Source: Rotaria socialis
Lineage: Eukaryota; Rotifera; Eurotatoria; Philodinida; Philodinidae
Length of the DNA: 64,000 nt
Reading direction: 5' to 3'
Assembly: GCA_905331475.1 (NCBI GenBank)
Contig: CAJNYU010001597.1
Location: 1-64,000, forward strand
In this document: piece by piece, positions 9,713 through 20,340 of the stretch
How the letters are laid out: every line of letters begins with the position of its first letter
How positions within the stretch are numbered: the first letter of the stretch is position 1
Notes under the pieces: model-generated
What the model saw: only the letters and a program-made list of their open reading frames with translations
What the model was told of the DNA's origin: nothing
Databases searched by the model: none
Made by a program: the position numbers and the translations under genes

Positions 9713-10724
9713 ATAACCGTAAATCTTACTGGAAGAATAAAGATCAGTGGGTGACGAGTTGGCACCGTTATTTCACCACAATATCGTATTCAAGTAAAAA
9801 AACTCCAAGAAAATGAAACTGTATGTGACGAAATACTCGAAAGTGAAATTAAGAAATAGCGTGATAAATTACGAAAGCTGAAATCAGATCAGGGAAGACT
9901 AATATTTGAAAGACTGGAAACGATTGCGATATTTCTTTGAAAATTAGCTACAAAAAAAATGGAAAAAAAGAGACTCAAGAATATAGTTATAAAATCCACT
10001 AAAACGCCCAATTTACCTCGCAGACTAGATCAAAACACTCAAACAATCTCTGTCACCGATTCAAACAAAGAAAATTACCGTTTCCAGACCCTATCCTTTC
10101 AGCCTAAGGAACAAGTTTGCAGATAATAAAGAGCCAATCAATATGTATTTCGTACTACATGCCTAGACTAACGGCTCCTCACTAATTTTTTGCGATCCTT
10201 CATCGTGCCCCGTGAAAAATCTATATCCGCCCGTACCCGTGTAAATCTGAACTCGTCCCGCCCAAAACCCGTGCCTTTTATTTATATTTCACCCGCCCCA
10301 CTCGCCCGTCAATGAACTGCTACCCGTAACCGCTCAACCCCGAAGTTTTGAAAAAATCCGTGACCCGCCCCGCCGACCCCACGGGTCTTACGGGCCCTGC
10401 GTGGCTCAACCCGTGGATCGCACACCTCTGATCTAGACAGTGCAATATTCAATACCGAAGAAACGCAGCAGTGACAAGGTTCCGAGAAAATGTCACTTTT
10501 CCTACCCAAAGTCCCGTGGACAGGTGTCATCACTAGTAAGGTCCTATGGCAGGACTTTAGGTTGAGGGTGAAGGACTTTTCACAGAACTTTAGGTAAAGT
10601 GGACTTTTTCTGGATCTTTGCCAGCCCTCAAGAAACGAAATCAATATTTTATGAATTCATCGTTTTTAACTAAAAGTATGAAAAGAATACACGCAATATC
10701 CCAGTCAGACAAATGTCTAAAGAA

Positions 10725-10764
10725 AACGCGTTAAAACGGCGTTAAAACGGCGTTTTAACGCGTT
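10725..10764. repeat. Palindromic aacgcgtt cluster
   Basis: Arms aacgcgttaaaacg (10725-10738) and cgttttaacgcgtt (10751-10764) are perfect inverses. Further related cgttaaaa/ttacgc words follow to about 10850. It resembles a subterminal repeat block of a DNA element, but no partner was found. Confidence 0.6.
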
Positions 10765-11032
10765 AGAATATTTCAGCGTTCAAAGATGTACATTTATATT
10801 TCGATTTATGCGTTGTTATCCGTTAAAAACTCGAATTTTACGCATTTTCACGCTTGTTTCTTAACTTTTTCAACGTCCGAAGTCATTTTTCTCAGGATTT
10901 GTTCATTAATAATTAATTAAAATAATTTGTAACCTTGCGCTTGGAATGACCACCTATGAAAAAAAATTCGAGAACATGTGCGTTTCAACATAAGGTTTTT
11001 ATAAAACAACGCTATTTTGGTGTTTAAACCCA

Positions 11033-11119
11033 AAACTTTTTAATACCCTGAGGGGTACCACGGACGAATTTTTTTAATGCCAAAGTACTCGTGGTACCCC
11101 TCAGGGTATTAAAAATTTT
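11033..11119. repeat. 30-bp near-perfect inverted repeat with 27-nt loop
   Basis: Arm 11033-11062 and arm 11090-11119 match at 29 of 30 positions around the core ccctgaggggtaccacg. The transcript would form a very stable stem. There is no adjacent ORF. Confidence 0.9.
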
Positions 11120-11604
11120 CTTCACTTAAATTTTTTGATTCGTTTGCGCTGGGCAGCTAATTTGTATATATTTGAGATACCAATGCTTGACCTGACACAT
11201 CCATTTACTTTTGGTTAAAATCCCAGAGACACACTCAGGGACCTTCCCTCGTAAGAAGTTGAAAGCTTTTTTCAAATTCTTCAGTTTGTTCTTGATATGT
11301 TAACTTTCATTGCAGACCGAAGAATTTATTCAAACTTAACCCCTAGAATTCTAGATTCGCGTAGGTACGAACGAACGCAAACTGGATGAGTACTCGGGAA
11401 TCATGTCTCATGCTTCTCTAAATTGTGATGAATTTATCGCATATGTAGATGAAACTGGATTAAATTAGTCCTATAACTGTTGCTTTCGGACTTTTTTTTA
11501 AATTCTCGTTGTTTTTATCTAATAATTGCAGAATGAGGCAAAGGTTTCAATCAATAATGTGGGGTTTAAAAGAATCATGCTCACTGCATATATGAGACAA
11601 AAAA

Positions 11605-11670
11605 AGTGGGGACGGCTAGTCGTTTGTCGGCGCCCCTCCGGAGCGCCACTCACGGCTAGTCGTCCTCACT
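11605..11670. repeat. 66-bp G/C-rich palindromic element
   Basis: Outer arms agtggggacggctagtcgt and acggctagtcgtcctcact are inverses at 16 of 19 positions. The centre ggcgcccctccggagcgcc is itself near-palindromic. It stands out from the AT-rich surroundings and looks like a tiny fold-back element. Confidence 0.7.
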
Positions 11671-12462
11671 AGTTAAAAACCCTTTGTCATTATAAGACCA
11701 CAGGCCTTGCAGACTTAGAGAATAGTTATACGTTGTCTCGATCAGAAAAGTTGAAACAACTTTTGAAAATAAGACATATTCTGAATTTCTTTCGACGACA
11801 GGTCCTGAAATAATTGCTCAGCTCATGTGAAATATTTGAAATTTATATTTGTCGTTATTATCTTAAGAAGTTTAGTTTTCCCTGATTCCGAGTGGATTTG
11901 ATTCAAACGATGTGAATTTCAAATTTATCTGTCTGTGAACGTGCACCCTATAATTAGTATATGCATTCTAGACGGGAAACAAACCGAAACAAAATGAACC
12001 CTCGTGAGGTTGAGCATAAATGAGGACAAGTAAAACCGAAATCGAGTTAGAAAAGGTCAGTTTGATTTAATCTCTGATCTACTCGTGCAGACTCATGTTA
12101 AATATCTAGTTCATAGACCGATTTGAGTTGTAACTTTACTAAAATGGGGTATTTTGATCATAGCTCTGCATAATTGGTCTTTTTCTTCACTCAGTTATCA
12201 AGCTGATCGAAAGTTTTCGGAGCATAGCTTGAGCTGTAGCAGATCGGATGCATTTTACTTTACTATTGCCATATAGTATTAGTGAGTACTACTTAAATGC
12301 CGTTTTCTTGATCATACTTCCAAGCATGTTTTCTATTTATGCTCGGTTATCAATCGTGTTTTCGATGAAAATCATTTGAAATCTATAAAATGTGAAGTCT
12401 CTCAGCTAGATAGTTTAGGATAGCTACGTTCTACATGACTAAATCCTTTCGGTAGAGGGTTG

Positions 12463-12478
12463 GCGACGCTAGCGTCGC
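12463..12478. repeat. Perfect 16-bp palindrome
   Basis: gcgacgctagcgtcgc, GC-rich in an AT-rich context. The function is unknown. Confidence 0.7.
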
Positions 12479-12714
12479 GTTACCTTGTTTTATATTGACC
12501 AAGTGTTCGTAGAATGAGAGCACATCTTTCAAGATTTGTTTTTTAGAAACGTGATGTAGCAAAATTCGTCGTTCTTCTGTTCAAAATCTAATTTTTTTCT
12601 GATTTTGCTTTTCGAAGTATTAATTTTTCGAAATTTCGTCTTTCGAGACATTTTCTTTTGGGATTTGGACAGCAATTCGTACCGACGGGGTAGTCAAATA
12701 CCTTCTGACGAAAA

Positions 12715-12837
12715 ACTATTCATATTCTGTGATACAACAAGAATTATCTGAAATGAATCTTAATGCATCAAAAATTACTATTAGTCGTATTGCTAACAAG
12801 CTTGGGAAACAGCGCCAGTTAGGTTTATTAACATATT
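12715..12837 (+). pseudogene. Possible Tc1-like transposase HTH fragment
   Basis: The plus frame reads IQQELSEMNLNASKITISRI then ANKLGKQRQL before a TAG stop. The spacing of the small-residue turn and TISR resembles the second helix-turn-helix of Tc1-like transposases. No other transposase part is adjacent, because a hAT element begins 35 bp further on. The identification is tentative. Confidence 0.35.
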
Positions 12838-12871
12838 AGTACACGAAATCAACAATTCATGCCATACGAAC

Positions 12872-13604
12872 TAGAGATCAGCGGAGTCGCATTTTTTGAT
12901 TCCTAAACCCGACCCGATTCCAAAAAAAGCATTTTTTTCAATTCCGCTTCCAACTCCGACTCCGACAGGAAACTTTTCTGGAATCCGATTCCTACTCCGG
13001 AAAAACCCGACTTTTTTTGCAGCTTAGTGACATCTGATTCATATCAAATGTTTGATATTCTGAAAGGATATATAAGTAAACGAATTAATAAGGAACGCAT
13101 ATCATCGATATTATCGACAACAATAGTATCTTCTGAAGAATCAAACTGCACAGCTCCTAAACAACTATGTATCGATGTCGACGATACTTTCAATGATTAT
13201 AATAAAGAAAATATTCTTGATTAGTGTATTTTATTTTTTATTTATACTAATGGTTAATGTTAATCTTTTTCTTGTGACATTTTTTTGCTTAAGATTTATT
13301 TATAAAGTTAAAATTAGCATATCTTTGTTTATTATACAATATACTCATGAATAAACTTCTATCTAAGTGCAAGTCAGATGGTGTGATTTTTGTTGTAATA
13401 TAGCTCAAACGTTAACTCACAAAAACATTATTTTATCTTCTACTCCTTTAGCTTCGTCACAGTAGAAATAGAATTTTCGGAGTCAGATACCATTTTTCAT
13501 TCCGACTCCGACTCCTGAAAACAATTTTTCACAATTCCGATTTCAAGTCCGACTCCTAAATTTTTTTCTTTTGATTCCGATTCCGACTCCTGTGCAGTAC
13601 ACTA
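12872..13604. mobile_element. Non-autonomous hAT element (733 bp)
   Basis: A perfect 8-bp duplication atacgaac lies at 12864-12871 and 13605-13612. Ends begin tagagatcagcggagtcg and, reversed, tagtgtactgcacaggagtcg. Arrays of gactcc/gattcc occur just inside both ends (12890-13010, 13478-13590). The middle has a 65-codon open frame (13027-13224) that I could not match to any transposase domain, so the element is probably mobilised in trans. Confidence 0.9.
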
Positions 13605-14938
13605 ATACGAACTGTTTAGAACATTTTTTCTTGACTTTGTAAACACTTGTAATATACATTACATTAATAGCATACACAACACAATGATACATGGCCAGAC
13701 AAAAAATATTATTTTCACTCTTTCAGTCAGTATATATCGTCATTTTTCACAGTACAGAAAAACATTTAACAAGTTCAACTTCATAGAATTCTTAACAAGC
13801 ATATTATCAATCACGCACTTTCTCACGTATTAATCTCATTGATATACGAGATAAAACTTATAAGCATAACTCTTAGAAATAATAAAACAATGAATCAGTT
13901 TGTGCCCATAATGCATGGATATCCTTTATTGTTCACATATTTGGTGTCCACTTTTTAAAATTACCCTTTGAGACTGTCATGCAGACAGGACTATTACTTT
14001 CTCATCAGTGTTATAGAATGTGTTATTCTCCATGGATGTTGTACAACCTACTACTATCATTAATGTATCTGATCTTCTTCTAAATATTATCCCTATATCA
14101 TTACGCAATATGGTTAAGTTTCTGAACGTAATTAATGTAAGGTGAAAATGTCTATCATATATTTTTTCTGTTCTATCTTTCGTGTGCATATATAAGGCGA
14201 TTGCATTGTGTTGAAACACAGAACTGGAACAGAACTAGAACATTGGAGAATGGAGCAGTGTAACTGACATCTTATACACAAGAGGATAACGGTAACGCTA
14301 CTCTACCAGTTTCTCTTTGTGATCACAAATAAAAAATAATAGATGGCAGCCTATTTGGGTAGAACTTAGTCATTCATTTCATTATTGATTTGATCAAAAG
14401 TAACACCATTACTTAGCACGCAGCAAACGAAAAACTTATGCACTCTCAGTAGGGGTATAACAGCTCTCAGAGCAAATTTCAGATCAAATGAGCTACTGAA
14501 CTGTTCGAAAAGATCAGATCAGATCAAAACTAAAACTGAATTGTTTCACCCCTATTTATTGAAGAGCACTTTTTTTGAGATTTCAAACATTTCTATCTGA
14601 TTGAAACGTGAAATTTTTAATTTTCTGTCAAGCCAACCAATTTTGTTCTTATCAATCGTGATCAACTTAAATCGTTGACAAACTATCGATGCTAACTGGA
14701 ATACAAAAATTCGGAGAATATCATGATGAGAACTGAGCTTTCACATGAAAATCGTTACCGAATTCAATTATATCTCAATCTTGCAACTCTCTTTAGTTTT
14801 GATAAAATATTAGTTTTGAAAAAACGATTTTAATTATGTCAATTTCTTAATTTTTACATAGATTGGAAAATAAAACAAAGAATCGCGTTTATATTTGTAT
14901 ATATATATATATATATGTGTTGATGAGTGACGAGTAGT
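13605..14938. other. Gene-free AT-rich stretch
   Basis: No convincing coding frame. A 105-bp segment at 14450-14554 has short inverted ends (taggggtRWaaca) and a gatcagatcagatc repeat, but no flanking duplication. A (TA)n microsatellite lies at about 14897-14915. Confidence 0.4.
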
Positions 14939-15448
14939 TTAAGATATATTGCATGTGTTCAGTAGATTATGGATCGCTTGTTGTTGACGCTCACGATTCA
15001 AGATAGCTGTTAGTTGAGCAATCGGCCTTGTATAAAATTTATTCAACCATTCTGGTCGATATACCATAACTTTTGTCACTTGACGAGTTCGACCAGCGAG
15101 AACGATGGAATCAGCTACTACCAAACTTCGTCGAACATTACCTATATCAAACATTCGATTGAGGGATGCACCACACAAGTCACCATCTTGGTCTTCAAAC
15201 AGTATTTTCCCAATGAAATCATCAGGATCCAGAGTAACACAAGTGACATACAGAAGACGAATTTCAGCTTCACTTAAATCATCGTAGTTTCTAAAATCAC
15301 GAAGGCGATTCAGAGCAGATTCGTCATATTCGACCAGTGTGCATAAACAGTCAAGGTAGTACATTAATTTCGCTATGCTGTTATCTGGCACTTGCACTTG
15401 AGTACTCGAACAGGAGACATCGAATGAATTTAAATTCAAGAAAGCCAT
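14939..15448 (-). CDS. Uncharacterised 169-aa protein
   Basis: I do not recognise the family. It is an intact single-exon frame starting MAFLNLNSFDVSC, mixed alpha-helical in character, with an acidic central region (DYDDLSEAEIRLLYVTC-like) and a basic C-terminal third (YRPEWLNKFY, LNRERQQQ). There is no signal peptide or membrane segment. Its codon use is noticeably less AT-rich than its flanks, which argues for real coding sequence. It is the only intact non-transposon gene in the left 22 kb. Overlapping plus-strand frames are shadows. Confidence 0.65.
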   Translation of the reverse strand: MAFLNLNSFDVSCSSTQVQVPDNSIAKLMYYLDCLCTLVEYDESALNRLRDFRNYDDLSEAEIRLLYVTCVTLDPDDFIGKILFEDQDGDLCGASLNRMFDIGNVRRSLVVADSIVLAGRTRQVTKVMVYRPEWLNKFYTRPIAQLTAILNRERQQQAIHNLLNTCNIS

Positions 15449-17100
15449 GATATTTGCAATAATTATTGTTTATAATATAAATTAATACATTTAATAAGCA
15501 TATTTTAGTTGTATTTATACCAATCAGAGGCTATCATCCGTGGAAATTACCAAGTAAAATGTGAATAGAGAGACGCGCTTGGTTGCTTATAACTTTATCA
15601 TCATGATTCAATCCTATATACTGAGTCAGTTCCTTTATTTGTCACACACAGAGTAAAAATAACTTTCGTTAGTTGGAAAATAACTACGCTTCTAAAAAAA
15701 TCTTTATATGTCATAAGAAGAAGTTTCTCAAACATTTCGAATAAGTTGAATGTTACTGAAGATACAACGTGGCGCTGTAAAAACTATGAAGGTAGGTAGC
15801 TATGGAGATTGTTTTCGATAGCAAGATCATCATTTAAACAATGTCATCGATTTCGGTACGATCTACAAAAATTCAGATAATATATACAATAATAGAAGCT
15901 ATGTTTTCAAAGCAAAGAGTAATAGTAAAAAGTAATTTTCAATTATTTTCTTTTATTTTATATAACTTCTCTCATCAATGCTCAGTTTAATATGAGTTCT
16001 GGCGTTATCATTTACGCATAACATCATTTACCAAGATTTTTCTCAGCGATTACGACACCTATGAACATAAGTTTCACTAACAAAGTAAACAACTGTGACA
16101 ATTATCAAAGTCATTTTTTACCAATGCGTGTGCCATTATTAGAGGACAGATTTAGATATAGATAATATTTTATCATCGATCTACATTCACGCGAATAAAT
16201 TATGTGTAATACATTGATCTTGTTCAACAACTTCAAATATATGAAGCCTCAATGCTATAGAAAGACATTTATCCTAAGTTTACAAAGCATTCATTAGTCA
16301 TCTAGCTCAAGATGTTGACGAAAAACATACCCATAAAATGAACTAGAACCGAGTTTGAATATTTTACTAAAAACGATTTCAATGAAAAAAACTAAGCTGT
16401 GGTTTCGAGATAAACATGATTGTTAAAATGCATCATAACGATTGAGTGCAGGCTTCGTGAAAGATTTGATTAATAATCATTGAATAAAACTTTATTTAGG
16501 AATTTTGAAAGCGGGAAAACAGACTGAAGATTTAGAAAAAAAAGTAAGTATGAGAATGCTGATAAACATTGAAAATATATTTATCTTGAAATATAAAACA
16601 AATCATTGAAAATTTCAGTCACAAATTTTGTTAATAATCAAACACATTCAACAGTTGGATTATATTTTGTAGTTTTACCAATATGCTTTCTTCATAATCA
16701 TACTAAAAAATTATCATATAATATAATTCTATTGTCTTAAGCCAAATGGTGATTCTAAATACGGACATAACAAAAGTCGTCTGAGAAAATGTTCACACGT
16801 TTCACTTTATCAGGATAAAAAGGTGTTAGTATCTCTGAACTCTCAAAAGACATACAATGTCATTAATGACTTTTATTTACATAAAAACCTACCGAAGAAA
16901 ATCTACTATTGTAAGGTATTGAAACGAAAATTTCACGTATTTGCTAACTATAAATAAATTATAGATTTAACAGATCAATCAACTATATATTCTATTCATA
17001 CACAGTCGCACAAACCGGCTCATGTTTCAGAAATAGAAATTGCAAGTTTACTTGGTTTGCTAAAAATAACTGGTATACATACTTTTCCAGCACAGTATTT
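15449..17100. other. Gene-free AT-rich stretch
   Basis: I see no gene, repeat or RNA feature that I can support here. Confidence 0.5.
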
Positions 17101-17108
17101 ATTTTGGA

Positions 17109-18100
17109 TAGGGATGTGCAGTGTCAGTTTACTGAGCACTGACTACACTCTCATTGGTGTCACTGATACATTGATTTTACTGACACCAACTTCACTGAGA
17201 ACACCGAAAATAATCAGTTAGTGCTCACTGAAGCACTGAAGTTCGGTACACTGACCGCGCCGAAATCGGTGTTCATGGGAACACTGGTACGCAGACAGAT
17301 TCTGGTTAACTTAAGTAATATGGACTACTTTCATCTTTCTGTTGACGAATCCAACAGAGTCAAACATTTAAAATGCGATTTGTCAATTTTCATATGAATT
17401 CGATCTCACCTACTTCACTGTGCAGAATCAATACATAGATTTAGTTAAAATTTTAGTATCACTAGATAATATTATGATATCCTTGACCAAAATAGAGGTG
17501 CACATTTCACTATCATCTACTGCGAACTACCATCGAAATTGGCAAAGATGTATACTTTGACATGTGCAGTGGCTTAGAGTTCTACTGAACACCGATGTCG
17601 GTGTGGTCACAATCTAAAAAAATTGGTACTTTACTGAACTCCTAAAAACGTTACGGAGATTTCGAAAAGCGTCGAAAGGTGTCGAAAGTCTCAAAGCAAA
17701 AGAAAAAAAACTACGAAAACTTTAAAGGTTCTTACGGTGTACCCAGAATAAGAAACTTTTCCTGCGAAAACTTTTTTTAAGTTCCGTACAGCAAAAAAGG
17801 TTTTGTAGATTTTTTTATCCGTTTTTTGAGACTTTCGACACCTTTGAATGATTTTCGAAATCTCCGGAACCTGCTTTAGGTGTTCAGTAGAGTACCGATT
17901 TTTTTTAGAATGTAGTGTACCGAACTTCAGTTCTTCAGTGAACACTGACTGAATATTTTCGGTGTTCTCAGTGAAGTCGGTGTCAGCGAAATCAGTGTGT
18001 CAGTGACACCGATGACAGTGCAATCAAGGCTTCACCAAGCACACTGTCGGTGATATCAACCCCAGTTTTTGGGTATTTTCACCGACACAGCACATCCGTA
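17109..18100. mobile_element. Non-autonomous hAT element with long inverted ends (992 bp)
   Basis: A perfect 8-bp duplication attttgga lies at 17101-17108 and 18101-18108. The ends tagggatgtgcagtgtcagt and, reversed, tacggatgtgctgtgtcggt extend into imperfect inverted repeats of about 170 bp, rich in cactgac/cactgaagt words. A second inner inverted repeat occurs (about 17651-17690 versus 17825-17866). No transposase is encoded. Confidence 0.92.
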
Positions 18101-18430
18101 ATTTTGGATGGGTATAACATGTCTTGAATCCATATAAATTTATTGGCCAATCGAGATCGATTAAAAAAAACAAATTTAAGAAATATTCCAAAAGAAGAGA
18201 AATTAAGCTGTGATCAACAAATGATACTTTTCAAAAGAAACAATATAATGAAGCAAACATATACCAAATAAATCAAATCATTGCGGTTATAAAGTTCTAC
18301 TGTTAGAAGGTGATAAAAGTAATAAATATTATTATGGGTATTAGGCAAAGATTTCTCTTGAACTATGGGAAACCGTAGCGCATTCAATAATCTAAAAACT
18401 GTATTGTGATTTTAGTGTACAACTATTCGA

Positions 18431-18680
18431 TTATATTTAGAATTGAAAACGTTGGATATGTATGTTGTTGCTACTGTAAGATCTAACCAATTATTTCACT
18501 TGATGCCGAAAAATGCAAAAGATTTATATACTGAAGCACGAGAAACGATAGCTAGGAGACGAAAAAGAACATGTACAAATTAAACGACCAAATGTTATAA
18601 AAGATTACCGCCAACACATGGGCAATGTCGATTTGATTGACATGGATTTCATTATATTTTATGAATGTTTTTGTTTTGGA
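18431..18680 (+). pseudogene. piggyBac-type transposase relic
   Basis: The plus frame gives LELKTLDMYVVATVRSNQ, the piggyBac region normally read as LYxVGTVRSNR, and then, one frame over, VQIKRPNVIKDYRQHMGNVD, the KRPxVIxDYNxHMGGVD motif with a catalytic Asp. A stop/frameshift near 18578 and a degenerate continuation show it is dead. No terminal repeats were found. Confidence 0.75.
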
Positions 18681-18930
18681 GACAAAGCCTTTTATTAAGA
18701 TGACAACAAAAAAGAAAAAAACAAGAAAAGATCACAAAATGTAAAAGGCTAAAGAGACGACGGCGAGACACTTGACGAATGTCTTATGTTTCATGAAAAA
18801 GAGGTGATATGATGCGAGGTTGAAGTCGGATAGTCCGATATAACGATTTTTATATGTTTTTGGTTGGTTCGACAATGATCGATAATAACGATGCTATATA
18901 CAATAAATAACATGGGTAGGTGGTTTGTTT

Positions 18931-20340
18931 TTAAATTTTCTTAAGTATTTCCTGTGGATTGTTTTTTAATACTTGGTCGTTGTTTAATGTTGCTGTTTGA
19001 ATATAATATTGCAAAAGTGTAACTGCATATTCTTTAATTTTGGGTACGTTGACGATTTCGTGTATATATTCGACGGATGTATATGTAGGTAATCCTAATG
19101 CAGCCCGAATGGCTTTGTTTTGCATAATTTGTTAGTTTTCACATATTTTGTCCTTGGCTGTTAGTAATATTGGATAACCACAGATGATAATCGATCTTGC
19201 TATTGATTTGAAGATGTTTAACATAATTTTCTCATTTGGTTTGCAAGCTGTTCTATTTTAAAAAACACGAAGTAGACTGATACGACCAGTAATTTTCGAT
19301 TCGATATGATGGAAGTGACTTCTCCAATTTAACGTTTTGTCGATAATAATGCCTAAATAATGTGTTGAATTGGATGGTTTAATGGATATATCATCCATTT
19401 TGACTGATAATGAATTCTTAAACTTTCTTCGTGGATGTATGGTAAAGTGAATTAGATTAGTTTTTGTTAGTTGCAGCTTATACTTTTCCATGATTTGCAC
19501 CAGCTTTTGAAATTCATCTCTGGACTGTAGTAACCTACAACTAAGGCTTGTTATTATGTTTCATGATGTCCACAGAACAGTGTCATCGGTAAATAAACCA
19601 TGTTCTGTATGTTGTGGTATTCCGTTCATTGAATCTCCCGTATATATTATGTAAACTAATGGTGAAAACGGAGATCCTTGTGGAGTTCCACTATTAAAGT
19701 TGAATGGTCTGGATAATTTATTTTCAATTTCGATTACCGTAGTTCTATTCTGTGCAAAAGAAGTTAGATAATTTGTCAAATAATGTGGCACCCTTAATTG
19801 ATTTAATTTATAAATAAGTTCACCGTGCCAGACAGTGTAAATAGTAGCTTTTATATCGAATAATATTACTGCTGCATAGCGACGACAGCCAGATATATGC
19901 ATATGATTTTGAGCATGTTTTGTTAACCTTATGGTGTTGTTTAAGGTGCTTTTTCGTGATCGGAAGCCGGCTTGATGTTCAAGAACGATGTTACGTCGTT
20001 CAAGTATAACCATCAGTCGTTGCTTAATTATTTTCTCCCAATGTTTGCCGAGACAACTAAGAAAACTAATCGGGTGATAGCATGATGGGTGGTCTATGTC
20101 TTTACTGGACTTTAAGAAGATTATAATGTTGGAATTTTTCCATTCATTTGGAATATAACCCATATTTAATATGGAGTTGAATAAGTGATTCAGTGTGATG
20201 CCTCAAACATCTGTTGTGAATGTTTTCAGGCCCAGTGGAGCTATTTTGAAATTGCTTTATGTTCGATTCAATTTCTTTTATTGTGATTTTCTTCCATTTG
20301 TTTATTTTCGTGTTAGCAGCTCCGTTTTTATGTTGTTCGT
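18931..20340 (-). mobile_element. Non-LTR (LINE) retrotransposon relic with reverse transcriptase
   Basis: Minus-strand pieces occur in reverse-transcriptase order: ITIKEIESNIKQFQNSSTG (about 20300-20220), then frame 20163-19561 with YHPISFLSCLGKHWEKII, QAGFRSRKSTLNN, FDIKATIYTVWH, GTPQGSPFSPL and FTDDTVLW (the YADD box as FTDD). A thumb region follows at 19500-19258 (NSTHYLGIIIDKTLNWRSHF), then the C-terminal QNKAIRAALGLPTYTSVEYI (19125-18931). Frameshifts divide it into at least four frames. No endonuclease domain was found and the clade cannot be fixed. The 5' end may reach beyond 20340. Confidence 0.85.

Larger units (their letters stand above)
7405..10430. mobile_element. C/G-rich-ended DNA element, hAT-like, degenerate
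   Basis: The left end cagaggtgcgcg and the right end (reversed) cagaggtgtgcg match at 11 of 12 positions. Both ends continue into 170-230 bp of densely repeated cccgt/cccgc motifs (7410-7575, 10205-10420), very unlike the AT-rich surroundings. Flanks tctag (7400-7404) and tctag (10432-10436) are similar but give no clean 8-bp duplication. No transposase is recognisable. The interior holds a tRNA-like gene and a short STPR-repeat ORF. It could be one 3-kb element or two related ends brought together. Confidence 0.5.

Noticed and set aside
14450..14554. 105-bp MITE with taggggt ends
   Set aside because: Short inverted ends exist, but the flanks (actctcag, tttattga) do not match, so a mobile origin is unproven.
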